In this document: in pieces, positions 17,045 through 25,088 of the stretch
Layout: every line of letters begins with the position of its first letter
Numbering within the stretch: the stretch's first letter is position 1
Source: an uncultured Clostridia bacterium
Lineage (GTDB): Bacteria > Bacillota > Clostridia > TANB77 > CAG-508
DNA length: 47,047 bases
Direction: 5' to 3'
Assembly (NCBI GenBank): GCA_948739805.1
Contig: CAPYID010000011.1
Span: 1-47,047 of the forward strand
Program-made: the position numbers and the translations under genes
The notes under the pieces: model-generated
Seen by the model: the letters and a program-made list of their open reading frames with translations, nothing else
Told to the model about the DNA's origin: nothing
Database searches by the model: none

Positions 17045-17869
17045 GTGGAAAAATATGAAGAAATAGAAAGAGCACTCATAAAGACTTATCGTAAGAAAAT
17101 ATGGAATAGATTTACTAAAGGAATAAGAGAATATGACATGATACAAAATGGAGATAAAATTGCTGTTTGTATGTCAGGTGGTAAAGATTCAATGTTAATG
17201 GCAAAATGTTTTCAGGAATTAAAAAAACATGGTAAGATAGAGTTTGACTTAGTATTTCTTGTTATGAATCCAGGTTATACAGAAATAAATAAACAAAAAA
17301 TAATAGATAATGCTAATCTACTTAATATACCAATAACTATGTTTGAAACAAAGATATTTGATGTTGTTGAAGAAATAGATGACCATCCTTGTTATATATG
17401 TGCTAGAATGAGGAGAGGACATTTATATAAAAAAGCTAGAGAATTAGGGTGTAATAAAATTGCTTTAGGTCATCATTTTGATGATGTAATAGAAACTATA
17501 CTAATGGGTATGTTATATGGTGCTCAAATGCAAACAATGATGCCAAAACTTCATAGTACCTTTCATCCAGGAATGGAGCTTATAAGACCTATGTATTTTG
17601 TAAAAGAAGCGGATATTATAGCATGGAAAAATAAATATGATTTAGAATTTTTACAATGTGCTTGTAAAGTTACAGAAAAATGTATGCCTTGTGGAGATAT
17701 TGGTGGTGGTTCAAAAAGAGAGGAAATGAAAAATTTAATAAAAGAACTTAGGCACAAATACGAAAATATTGACATCAATATATTTAGAAGTGCACAAAAT
17801 GTTAATTTAGATACTATTATTTCATATACAAGAAAGGGAGAAACACATCATTTTTTAGACGAATATTAA
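17045..17869 (+). CDS. TtcA/TilS-family tRNA sulfur-transfer protein
   Basis: A 274-residue PP-loop ATPase. CMSGGKDSMLMAK near residue 40 is the PP-loop. CYICARMRRGHLYKKA and KIALGHHFDDVIET carry the TtcA-type CXXC and ATP-binding motifs. CACKVTEKCMPCG adds further cysteines that could complete a Fe-S site. TtcA makes 2-thiocytidine 32 and needs an Fe-S cluster, which fits its place at the end of the suf cluster. The GTG start at 17045 is used because no in-frame ATG is available, and GGGAGA lies upstream. The exact tRNA target is not certain. Confidence 0.82.
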   Translation: MEKYEEIERALIKTYRKKIWNRFTKGIREYDMIQNGDKIAVCMSGGKDSMLMAKCFQELKKHGKIEFDLVFLVMNPGYTEINKQKIIDNANLLNIPITMFETKIFDVVEEIDDHPCYICARMRRGHLYKKARELGCNKIALGHHFDDVIETILMGMLYGAQMQTMMPKLHSTFHPGMELIRPMYFVKEADIIAWKNKYDLEFLQCACKVTEKCMPCGDIGGGSKREEMKNLIKELRHKYENIDINIFRSAQNVNLDTIISYTRKGETHHFLDEY

Positions 17870-17970
17870 TAGATATGTTATTTAGATTTACTCCATTAGT
17901 ACTTGAAATATATGTAAGAATCATAGTTAGGTCTCAGTTTCTTGGATTACCAATAGAATAGTTAACGAAA

Positions 17971-18001
17971 AGTAGGAAAGAGGCATATGCCATTTCCTAC
18001 T
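17971..18001. terminator. Hairpin terminator at the end of sigK
   Basis: AGTAGGAAA and TTTCCTACT enclose GGCATATGCC, itself a palindrome. On the minus strand it overlaps the sigK stop and is followed by a short T run. It may also stop plus-strand transcripts from the suf cluster. Confidence 0.65.
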
Positions 18002-18696
18002 ATTTAAATTCTTTACTAAGTTTATGTATTGCTTTTGTTTCAATTCTAGATACATATGAACGAGAAATTCCCATAAGTTTAGCTATTTCATTCTGAGTTT
18101 TTGGTTTATCGCCATTTAATCCAAAGCGAAGAATAATAATTTCTTTTTCTCTATCTTTTAATACATCTTCCATTTTTTTATACAAGACTTTCGTTTTTAA
18201 TTTTAAATCAATTTCATCTTCAATGCTTCTTTCATCATTTTCTAGTATTTCTAATAAAGTAATTTCATTATCATCTTTGTCTTTTCCAATAGGCTCATTC
18301 AAATAAACTTCAGCTTTAGTTTTCTTTGAACCTCTTAAAAACATGAGAATCTCATTTTCTATACAACGAGCAACATATGTAGCAAGTCTGATGTTTTTTG
18401 ACATATCATAACTATTAATGCCTTTAATCAAACCAATTGTACCAATAGATATTAAATCATCTTGGTCTATATTAGTACTGGAGTACTTCTTAGAAATATG
18501 TGCTACAAGTCTTAAGTTTCTCTCAATAAGAATATTTCTAGCTTCTTCATCACCGATTACTTAATCTTTCAAGAAAAATCTTTTCTTCTTCAGGTGCTAA
18601 TGGTTCAGGAAATAATTGACTACTTTGTATATAACCAAACATTAAAAAACATGACTTAAGTATTGCAATTATACCCGATATTGTTAATGTAAGCAT
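18000..18696 (-). CDS. sigK: SigK-type sporulation sigma factor, needs a +1 frameshift at CGG
   Basis: Read with one +1 shift, the product has 231 residues, normal for SigK. The N terminus MLTLTISGIIAIL and QLFPEPLAPEEEK is typical. After LERLSN the zero frame meets CGG TGA at 18555-18550. Skipping the C gives GDEEARNILIERNLRLVAHI, the conserved region 2. It continues with SIGTIGLIKGIN, RLATYVARCIENEILMFLR and the region 4 helix-turn-helix TQNEIAKLMGISRSYVSRIE. GGAGGT at 18701-18706 fixes the start. Without the shift only 48 residues are made, and the part from 18431 lacks a ribosome binding site. A true mutation is the alternative, but two other genes here break in the same way. Confidence 0.85.
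18550..18556 (-). other. Candidate +1 frameshift site CGG-TGA in sigK
   Basis: Minus-strand codons AAT CGG TGA TGA. A +1 shift at CGG reads GGT GAT GAA GAA, giving Gly-Asp-Glu-Glu as in other SigK proteins. The stop right after CGG would slow decoding and favour shifting. Confidence 0.6.
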
Positions 18697-18772
18697 AAAC
18701 ACCTCCAATGCACTATATCAAAATTATATGTTCCAAAAAAATAATAGTGCATGGACTGTTAAGATTTTTTTG

Positions 18773-18801
18773 TAGACTTTCCTTTAAAAATATGTTATAA
18801 A
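18773..18801 (+). promoter_or_regulatory. Possible prfB promoter
   Basis: TAGACT (18773-18778) and TATAAA (18796-18801) with a 17-base spacer lie 38 bases before the prfB start. The -35 box is weak. Confidence 0.4.
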
Positions 18802-18838
18802 TATTAATATAGTAGAAACGGAAAGAGGTTATATATTT

Positions 18839-19945
18839 ATGATAGACATATCTGAAAATAAAATTGAATTACAACATATTCGTGAGAGAATTGATAGTAT
18901 AGGAAAATCCTTAGGAGATTTAGATAGTTTAGAAAAGAAATTAAAGGAACTTGAAAATAAAACTTTAGAAGAAGGATTTTGGAGTGATAAAAAAACATCA
19001 AATTCAATTTTAAGCGATTTAAAGAAGATTAGATATAAAGTTACTAATTATAAAGCATTTTGTTCTGAAATTGCAAATCTTGAAGAAATTAATGAATTTC
19101 TATCAATAGATAATGATGAAGAACTTTCATTAGAGTTATTAAAAAATACTAAGAAATTAGAAAAATCCATAAAAGATTTTGAAATAACTATACTTTTATC
19201 TGGAAAATATGATTCTAATAATGCAATAATAACATTACATCCAGGAGCAGGGGGAACAGAGGCACAAGATTGGGTTCAAATGCTATATAGAATGTATTGT
19301 AGATGGGCTAATTCTAAAGGTTTTAGTGTTAAAGAATTAGATTATTTAGAAGGTGATGAGGCTGGAATAAAAAGTGTTACAGCTCTCATATCTGGAGATA
19401 ATGCATATGGATATATGAAAAGTGAAATGGGAGTTCATAGATTAGTTAGAATTTCCCCATTTGATGCAGGAGGTAGAAGACATACATCGTTTGCTTCATT
19501 AGAGGTATTACCTGAAATAAGTGATGATATTGAATTAGAGATAAATCCTGATGATATTAAAATGGATGTATATAGAGCATCTGGAGCAGGAGGGCAACAT
19601 ATTAATAAAACATCATCTGCTGTAAGGCTTACACATATTCCAACAGGAATAATTGTAGCATGTCAAACAGAACGCTCACAGGTACAAAATAGAGAAACAG
19701 CAATGAAAATGTTAAAATCAAAATTATTAGACTTAAAAGAAAAAGAACATAAAGAAACCATAGATGAACTTAAAGGAATTCAAATGGATATTGCATGGGG
19801 AAGCCAAATACGTTCATATGTATTTTGTCCATATACACTTGTAAAAGACCATAGAACAAATTATGAAATAGGTAATGTACAAAGTGTAATGGATGGAGAT
19901 TTAGATGGATTTATGGAGGCATATTTAAAATCTATAATATGCTAG
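18839..19945 (+). CDS. prfB: Peptide chain release factor 2, without the usual frameshift
   Basis: A 368-residue RF2 that reads UAA and UGA. The tripeptide SPF in RISPFDAGGRRHTSF is the stop-codon recognition element, and GAGGQHINKTSSAVR is the peptidyl-transferase GGQ motif. Many prfB genes need an in-frame UGA and a +1 shift around codon 25. Here the equivalent region (GKSLGDLDSLEKK) is read straight through with no UGA, so the autoregulatory frameshift is absent. The start at 18839 follows AGAGG. Confidence 0.95.
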   Translation: MIDISENKIELQHIRERIDSIGKSLGDLDSLEKKLKELENKTLEEGFWSDKKTSNSILSDLKKIRYKVTNYKAFCSEIANLEEINEFLSIDNDEELSLELLKNTKKLEKSIKDFEITILLSGKYDSNNAIITLHPGAGGTEAQDWVQMLYRMYCRWANSKGFSVKELDYLEGDEAGIKSVTALISGDNAYGYMKSEMGVHRLVRISPFDAGGRRHTSFASLEVLPEISDDIELEINPDDIKMDVYRASGAGGQHINKTSSAVRLTHIPTGIIVACQTERSQVQNRETAMKMLKSKLLDLKEKEHKETIDELKGIQMDIAWGSQIRSYVFCPYTLVKDHRTNYEIGNVQSVMDGDLDGFMEAYLKSIIC

Positions 19946-19983
19946 AAGTTAGAAAATAGAAATTAGAAACAATATATACTCTA

Positions 19984-20024
19984 AAACACATAGTCACATA
20001 TTTATTTATGATTATGTGTTTTTT
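19984..20024 (+). terminator. Intrinsic terminator after prfB
   Basis: AACACATAGTCACATA pairs with TATGATTATGTGTT (minor mismatches) around TTTATT and is followed by TTTT. Confidence 0.8.
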
Positions 20025-20100
20025 CCTCTTTTATTGTTCTAAAAAGATGAGTTTGTGAATATATATAATTTGTACCAAAAGAAGAGGAGAGTGATTAAGT

Positions 20101-20401
20101 ATGACATTAGAAGACAAAAAAAGTATTCAAACAGGTGTAATACAAAATTTAGTGTTAGAAAATAGGGAAAAATTAAATGTATCTGGTGTTTTAGATGTAT
20201 TAAGCTTTGATGACCAAATTGTAATGGTTGAAACAGAATTGGGTTTATTAACTGTTAAAGGAGAAAATATAAGAATAAATAAATTGAGTTTAGATACCTC
20301 AGAAATTGTAGTTGAAGGAGAAATAGACAGCTTAACATACAGTAATAAAGAGTTGGATAAAAAAGAACGGTGGAGGATTGTTCGGAAAAATTTTTAAATA
20401 A
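20101..20401 (+). CDS. yabP: YabP-like sporulation protein, C terminus needs a +1 shift at CGG
   Basis: A small YabP-family protein required for spore cortex formation in relatives. The conserved core is visible as LENREKLNVSGVLDVLSFDD, VETELGLLTVKGENIRINKL and VVEGEIDSLTYS. In the zero frame codon 90 is CGG (20368-20370) and the tail reads RWRIVRKNF, unlike the family. Dropping the C gives EGGGLFGKIFK and a stop at 20399-20401, which is the glycine-rich GLFGKLF-type ending I expect for YabP. The shifted product has 99 residues and ends 14 bases before yabQ. Either ending makes a similar-length protein, so the effect may be subtle. Confidence 0.85.
20368..20371 (+). other. Candidate +1 frameshift site CGGT in yabP
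   Basis: Codons GAA CGG TGG AGG. The +1 reading is GGT GGA GGA TTG TTC GGA, restoring the family C terminus. A second CGG at 20383-20385 exists only in the abandoned zero frame. Confidence 0.6.
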
Positions 20402-20415
20402 AGAAGGGAAATTTA

Positions 20416-20922
20416 ATGGCAAATTCTCAAGCAATGTTATTTTTACTTTTTGCTTTAGATGGAGTAATAATTGGTATTCTTTTCGATTTTTTTAGAATAT
20501 TAAGAAGAAGTTTTTCCACAGGAAGCATATTAACTGCTATAGAGGATATTCTTTTTTGGGTATCCTCTGGGATTATTCTTCTATATTCTATTTTTGTCTA
20601 TAATAATGGTGCTATACGAGGTTATATGTTTTTAGGTGTACTATGTGGTGTTACTCTTTATATGATAACTTTAAGCAAACTATTTATAAAAGTAAATGTT
20701 TCGATTTTAAATTTTATAAAAAAGATAATAACTATTATACTGAAAATAATTAATATACCAATAAGAATAGTAAAAAATATTCTAGCAAAAACTATTTTCA
20801 AACCAGTATCATTTATTTTTGCAAAATCAGACAATTTTGTAAAGAAAAATATCAAAAAAAGTATAAATATATTAAAAATTAACAATAAAGCAAAAAATAA
20901 GGACTATAAAGAAGGATTTTAA
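20416..20922 (+). CDS. yabQ: YabQ-like spore cortex protein
   Basis: A 168-residue membrane protein directly after yabP, the standard gene order. Hydrophobic segments lie at about residues 5-25 (MLFLLFALDGVIIGILFDFF), 40-60 (AIEDILFWVSSGIILLYSIF) and 65-85, followed by a long basic tail. FDFFRILRR after the first helix is typical of YabQ. It is needed for cortex assembly at the outer forespore membrane in relatives. AAGGG precedes the start. Confidence 0.88.
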   Translation: MANSQAMLFLLFALDGVIIGILFDFFRILRRSFSTGSILTAIEDILFWVSSGIILLYSIFVYNNGAIRGYMFLGVLCGVTLYMITLSKLFIKVNVSILNFIKKIITIILKIINIPIRIVKNILAKTIFKPVSFIFAKSDNFVKKNIKKSINILKINNKAKNKDYKEGF

Positions 20923-21043
20923 AGAAATATGTAGAATTTTATAATATAGTAATTTTATATATTTAGAAAAAATTTTATATTCTATTTTAATAGCTATTAA
21001 AAGTTATTAATAAGTTTTTACATTTGATAAAGAAGGATTACAT

Positions 21044-21328
21044 ATGAAAATTAAATTAAATTTAAAAAATATATTAAAAAAAGTAATTTTAATAATTGTA
21101 GGGATATACCTTGTTATAACTTTCATAAAGCAACAAAAAAAGATAAACTCTTATAACTCTAATATAGATTATCTTTCAACAAAAATAGAAGAAGCCCAAG
21201 ACAACAAAGCAGAACTAACTGCTGTTAGAGACAATATTAATTCACCAGAATATATAGAAGAAGTAGCGAGAGAAAAGTTAAACATGTATAAGCCTAATGA
21301 AAAGGTTTACATAGATATTGGAAGTTAA
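21044..21328 (+). CDS. divIC: DivIC/FtsB-family cell-division protein
   Basis: A 94-residue bitopic protein. A basic start, one membrane helix (VILIIVGIYLVITFI, about 14-30), then a coiled-coil region (INSYNSNIDYLSTKIEEAQDN) and the C-terminal block SPEYIEEVAREKLNMYKPNE. The last motif is diagnostic for the septum-formation-initiator family. Its place after yabP-yabQ matches the Firmicutes order. The stop codon is within the left arm of the terminator. Confidence 0.88.
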   Translation: MKIKLNLKNILKKVILIIVGIYLVITFIKQQKKINSYNSNIDYLSTKIEEAQDNKAELTAVRDNINSPEYIEEVAREKLNMYKPNEKVYIDIGS

Positions 21329-21366
21329 AGTTTCATACAATATATTATGAAATTTTAACTTTTTTT
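21323..21366 (+). terminator. Strong terminator overlapping the divIC stop
   Basis: AGTTAAAGTTTCATA (21323-21337) pairs with TATGAAATTTTAACT (21346-21360), 15 pairs with one G-T, followed by seven T. Confidence 0.85.
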
Positions 21367-21392
21367 AATCTTGTATTACTTCTTCTAAAAAT

Positions 21393-21421
21393 TTGCATTT
21401 TATTGGAATTTTTAGTATAAT
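21393..21421 (+). promoter_or_regulatory. Promoter of rho
   Basis: TTGCAT (21393-21398) and TATAAT (21416-21421) with a 17-base spacer lie 26 bases before the rho start codon. Confidence 0.7.
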
Positions 21422-21446
21422 TATATAACTAGGGGGTAAAGTTTAT

Positions 21447-22736
21447 ATGGAAAAAAAATCATTAACTGAATTAAGGGAAATAGCAAAAGAAAAGGGAATA
21501 ACTAATATATCAAAATTAAAAAAAGACGAATTAATCGAATTATTAGAAAAAGAAGAAACAAAAAAAGTAGAAGATATAAAACAAAATGATAAAACATATA
21601 AAGTAACCAATGAAGATGATGAAATAGTTGAGGGAATATTAGAGGTATTACCAGATGGATATGGATTTTTAAGAGGTGATAATTACTTATCAACCCCTAA
21701 AGATGTATATGTATCTCCAATTCAAATAAAAAGATTTAAATTACTTACAGGAGATAAAATAAAAGGAATTGCAAGAACACCTAAAGAAGGTGAAAAATTT
21801 CCTGCACTTATCTTTGTTGGAGAAGTTAATGATGAATCGCCAGATACATGCATAAGAAGAAAAAACTTTTCTGATTTAATACCAATCCATCCTGAAGAAA
21901 GATTACGTTTAGAAACAACACAAAATGAAGTTGCAATGAGAATGATTGACTTAATGTCTCCAATAGGTAAAGGTCAAAGAGGAATGATAGTTGCTCCACC
22001 TAAAGTAGGAAAAACTACATTATTAAAGAAAATAGCAAATAGCATAACAAGAAATAATCCAGAAGTATATTTAATAGTGTTATTAATAGATGAGAGACCT
22101 GAAGAAGTTACAGATATGAAACGTTCTATAAAAGGTGATATTATATATTCAACCTTTGATGAATTACCAGAACATCATATAAAAGTAGCTGAAATGGTAC
22201 TAGAAAGAGCCAAGAGATTAACAGAACAAAATAAAGATGTAGTTATATTGTTAGATAGTATAACAAGGCTAGCAAGAGCTTACAATTTAACAATTCCATC
22301 ATCAGGAAAAACTTTATCTGGAGGTTTTGACCCAAATGCTTTACATAAACCAAAGAGCTTTTTTGGTGCTGCGAGAAATATAGAGAATGGTGGAAGCCTT
22401 ACTATTCTTGCAACAGCTTTAATAGAAACAGGGAGCCGAATGGATGATGTTATATTTGAGGAATTTAAAGGAACAGGAAACATGGAAGTTCACTTAGATA
22501 GGAATTTATCTGAAAAAAGAATTTTCCCTGCAATAGATATAAATAAATCAGGTACACGTCGTGAAGAAAAACTATTATCACCACAAGAACTAGAAACTGT
22601 ATTTGCATTAAGAAAAGCATTATCAAGTATGTCTGTATCTGAGGTTACTGAACAATTATTAAATCAAATGGTAGCTAGTAAAAATAATGCAGAATTTTTA
22701 AGACGTATGGAAGCGTTTTTAGCAAAATTTAAATAA
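21447..22736 (+). CDS. rho: Transcription termination factor Rho
   Basis: A 429-residue RNA-dependent helicase. The N-terminal Rho domain LTELREIAKEKGI and ISKLKKDELIELL is followed by the RNA-binding cold-shock-like domain (EGILEVLPDGYGFLR). The ATPase core has Walker A APPKVGKTTLLKKIA and VILLDSITRLARAYN (Walker B), with the Q-loop/R-loop region SGGFDPNALHKPKSFFGAAR. The length is normal and without the insertions seen in high-GC species. Translation starts at ATG 21447 after AGGGGG. Confidence 0.96.
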   Translation: MEKKSLTELREIAKEKGITNISKLKKDELIELLEKEETKKVEDIKQNDKTYKVTNEDDEIVEGILEVLPDGYGFLRGDNYLSTPKDVYVSPIQIKRFKLLTGDKIKGIARTPKEGEKFPALIFVGEVNDESPDTCIRRKNFSDLIPIHPEERLRLETTQNEVAMRMIDLMSPIGKGQRGMIVAPPKVGKTTLLKKIANSITRNNPEVYLIVLLIDERPEEVTDMKRSIKGDIIYSTFDELPEHHIKVAEMVLERAKRLTEQNKDVVILLDSITRLARAYNLTIPSSGKTLSGGFDPNALHKPKSFFGAARNIENGGSLTILATALIETGSRMDDVIFEEFKGTGNMEVHLDRNLSEKRIFPAIDINKSGTRREEKLLSPQELETVFALRKALSSMSVSEVTEQLLNQMVASKNNAEFLRRMEAFLAKFK

Positions 22737-22761
22737 ATCTATTAAGAAAGCTATTACTATC

Positions 22762-22914
22762 ATGTGCTATTTGATGAGAGTTCAATTCTTTTCTGATGGC
22801 AATAAGAGAACATCTATGTTGTTTGATAATAAAATGATGATAGAAAACGGTAAAGGAATAATTAGATTAAGCTTAAAGGAAAACTTTGCGCAAAATCAAA
22901 GTTTTGTGCAATAG
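22762..22914 (+). pseudogene. Fic-domain remnant
   Basis: A 50-codon open frame holds the end of a Fic domain: VQFFSDGNKRTSMLFDNKMM with the DGNKR core of the Fic motif (HxFxDGNxR), then ENGKGII. The N-terminal part of the domain is missing, the motif histidine is replaced by Gln, and the frame stops after KENFAQNQSFVQ, which is encoded by the shared site AAACTTTGCGCAAAAT. It is a fragment left next to rho by recombination, unrelated in sequence detail to the intact fic gene at 23912. Confidence 0.75.
22881..22896. repeat. Shared 16-base junction site, copy A
   Basis: AAACTTTGCGCAAAAT, with a TTTGCGCAAA palindromic core. An identical copy is at 23581-23596, and diverged forms (AAAGTTTTGTGCAA at 22898, AAACTTTTGTGCAAAA at 25094) are nearby. 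Copies A and B mark the ends of truncated genes. Confidence 0.65.
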
Positions 22915-23566
22915 AGTATAGAATCAAAAATAGAACCATGCAATATGGTTCTATCTTCGTAAATATTGCTATTCCTTTATATTAGCTACTCTCAAGCTTA
23001 TTTTGAAACAACAAACTATATTCATTATTAATAAAAACTCCTTAAAATCGATTCTGGAGCTTCATTTATTTTTAGTTATACCAGGTTTTATTATTATCAT
23101 ATATTTATATTATTACTTATATAATTTTTCATAAGTATTTTTAATAATTTTTTCTAAAATTTGCAAAATCCTTATATTTCAATAATTACACCATTTTTAT
23201 AGACAACAAACTATATGTCTAATTTTTAAAAACGGCTTAAAATCGATTCTCGTGCTTCGTTTTTTTAGCCATTTTTCAGCACTTTTAATAAATGCCTAAA
23301 AATAAGCATTTTAACTAAATTCATATTACAAATATGACATTTTATTAAATATATTCTAATTTTTAATATATAAAACTTGTTGGATATATTATAAAAATGC
23401 CTTAAAATTGATTTTAAAGCTTCATAATATGAAATTATATTATAGAATTAGTAATCTAAATTTATATAATTATTATATAAAATTTTATGAATCATTTATA
23501 AATATAAAGTTATAATAAAAATTTTTATTTACAAACAGTTGGGACAAATGTTCGTTTTTTGAAATT
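22899..23566. repeat. Left repeat block of the fic island
   Basis: This otherwise gene-free stretch contains segments matching the right block at 25089-25386. The start (22899-23060) shares TTTTGTGCAA, CTATTCCTTT, AGCTACTCTCA, CAACAAACTATAT and TTAAAATCGATT. The end (about 23395-23566) shares TTAAAATTGATTTTAAAGC, TAATATGAAATTATATTAT and ACAAATGTTCGTTTTTT. A third partial copy (ACAACAAACTATAT, TTAAAATCGATTCTCGTGC) lies at 23204-23260. I see no gene in it. A nine-base hairpin lies at 22930-22954. Confidence 0.7.
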
Positions 23567-23571
23567 AGATT

Positions 23572-23895
23572 TTACAAATTAAACTTTGCGCAAAATGAAA
23601 TGAAAAAATTAATTACATGACTTCTTTTATAAAAATATTGAAATATTGTTTGATTTTTTGTTTCAGGATATATCTTTTCAAATTCATTTAACATATTATT
23701 AACTTTTTCTGGTCTATTTCCCAAACTATATCCAAACATCCAATCTAGACTTAATAATTCAATATTTTCTGTATCACGTATTTTACGAGCTAATGTTGTT
23801 TTTCCAGAACCCATCATTCCTGTTATATTAATAATTTTATCATCAGTCAAAGTAATCTCAATATTTTCTTTGTCCTTAAAGATTCCTACTTTCAT
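23572..23895 (-). pseudogene. Truncated P-loop ATPase/kinase
   Basis: About 107 residues. The N terminus has a P-loop GMMGSGKTTLARKIR near residue 27 after a short beta strand, in the style of small nucleotide kinases or AAA-type ATP-binding proteins, then LLSLDWMFGYSLGNRPEKV. The frame ends ISFCAKFNL, encoded by junction site B, so the normal C-terminal half appears lost. The start ATG at 23895 has AAGGAG six bases upstream (a TTG at 23910 is less likely). It is cotranscribed with fic, 16 bases downstream. Whether the stump is functional is unknown. Confidence 0.6.
23581..23596. repeat. Shared 16-base junction site, copy B
   Basis: Identical to AAACTTTGCGCAAAAT at 22881-22896. It encodes the last residues of the truncated ATPase on the minus strand. 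Confidence 0.65.
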
Positions 23896-23911
23896 ATTAA
23901 TCTCCTTCAAT

Positions 23912-24973
23912 TTATTTATCCGATAATAGTCTTATCAATCTAGTATTTTTGTATATTTTTTCTCTACCTATTTTTTCAGATTCTAGAAGACCTATTTTTT
24001 CTAATTTATTTAAATATGAAGTTGCAGTAATTCTTGTAACATCACATGTTTTTTCTATATATGATATCTTTGTATAAACTTCATAGAATAAACTTTCTAA
24101 TAGTTCTTTTGAATAGATTTTTGGTAGTTTACTTCCAAATTCTTCTTTATAATGTTTAATTTCAGATTGAATCTTTTCAATTAGTTCTATTGTTTCTTTA
24201 GAAGTAATTTCAATACCTTTTAAAATATATAGAATCCAATCTTCAAAATTATTATTATCTCTAACTTCATTAAATAATTTGTAATATTCTTGTTTAGTTT
24301 TATTTATATATTTACTTAAATACAAAATTGGACTGTCTATTAGTTTATTTAATACAAGATACAGAATATTTAGTATTCTTCCTGTTCTTCCATTTCCATC
24401 ATAAAAAGGGTGAATGCTTTCAAATTGATAATGTATTAAACAAACCTTTATTAATGGATCTATATTATCTTCATTATCATTAATAAAATCTTCTAAGTTC
24501 TTTAGGTATTTTCTTATTTCTTGTTCATTTTGAGGTGGTGTATATATTGTTTCTCCCGTAATAGAATTTTTTAATTCAGTTCCTGGTAATTTTCTAATTC
24601 CAGCATTATTATGTTCAATAGTTCCTTGAATTTTAATAATAGTATTTGTATTAATAAAATTATCTTTTTTTATTTGTTCATATCCAATCCAAATAGCATT
24701 TCTATAATCTACAACTTCTTTCGCATTTTCTTCTTTATAACCACTTTCAGTCAATACTTTATATATATCATCATGAGTTGTAACAATATTCTCAATAGCA
24801 CTACTATCTTTTGCTTCATTTATTGTTACTGCATTTATTAGAATGTGCATATTAGGTATTGTATTTGCATAACCTTTTAATTCTGCTAAAGCTCTTGATG
24901 ATAAAGTTAATTGTTCTAAAATTTTATTTGTTTTTAAATTAATATTTTTATATGGTAACATTTCTAAATTCAT
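23912..24973 (-). CDS. Fic-family protein with inhibitory motif and winged-helix tail
   Basis: A 353-residue protein of the large Fic-DNA-binding class. The inhibitory helix motif (S/T)xxxE(G/N) reads SSAIEN near residue 60. The full Fic motif HPFYDGNGRTGR is near 195, so AMP transfer to a hydroxyl side chain is expected. A C-terminal winged helix (SYIEKTCDVTRITATSYLNK, then IGLLESEKIGREKIY) probably binds DNA. GGAGG at 24981-24985 sets the start; an upstream ATG at 25003 lacks one. Two palindromic operators lie just upstream, which suggests autoregulation. The target is unknown. Confidence 0.87.
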   Translation of the reverse strand: MNLEMLPYKNINLKTNKILEQLTLSSRALAELKGYANTIPNMHILINAVTINEAKDSSAIENIVTTHDDIYKVLTESGYKEENAKEVVDYRNAIWIGYEQIKKDNFINTNTIIKIQGTIEHNNAGIRKLPGTELKNSITGETIYTPPQNEQEIRKYLKNLEDFINDNEDNIDPLIKVCLIHYQFESIHPFYDGNGRTGRILNILYLVLNKLIDSPILYLSKYINKTKQEYYKLFNEVRDNNNFEDWILYILKGIEITSKETIELIEKIQSEIKHYKEEFGSKLPKIYSKELLESLFYEVYTKISYIEKTCDVTRITATSYLNKLEKIGLLESEKIGREKIYKNTRLIRLLSDK

Positions 24974-25008
24974 ATTTTTTCCTCCATATATATAAAATAT
25001 CACATTTT

Positions 25009-25035
25009 TTATACATTTTCAATAAATATGTATAA
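25009..25035. promoter_or_regulatory. Operator 1 upstream of fic
   Basis: TTATACAT (25009-25016), an 11-base spacer, ATGTATAA (25028-25035). It overlaps the presumed -10 and spacer of the fic promoter. Confidence 0.7.
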
Positions 25036-25037
25036 AA

Positions 25038-25043
25038 AGTCAA
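25038..25043 (-). promoter_or_regulatory. Likely -35 element of the fic promoter
   Basis: TTGACT on the minus strand, between the two operators. A GAAAAT-like -10 would fall at 25020-25015, within operator 1. The -10 match is weak. Confidence 0.4.
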
Positions 25044-25048
25044 AAAAA

Positions 25049-25075
25049 TTATACATGTTTTTAAAATATGTATAA
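25049..25075. promoter_or_regulatory. Operator 2 upstream of fic
   Basis: TTATACAT (25049-25056), an 11-base spacer, ATGTATAA (25068-25075): the same half-sites and spacing as operator 1, with centres 40 bases apart, so on the same face of the helix. Confidence 0.7.
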
Positions 25076-25088
25076 TTTTTGGTGTCTA

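Noticed and set aside
17875..17961. A 28-codon open frame (MLFRFTPLVLEIYVRIIV...) after the ttcA-like gene
   Set aside because: No ribosome binding site and no recognisable similarity; it is probably chance or a remnant too short to name.
18000..18696. A skin-like element as the cause of the split sigK
   Set aside because: The two halves are contiguous and differ by only one base; nothing is inserted.
23555..23570. ACAAATGTTCG in the repeat blocks as an SOS box
   Set aside because: Only one half-site is present and no gene start is suitably placed; it is shared because the blocks are repeats.
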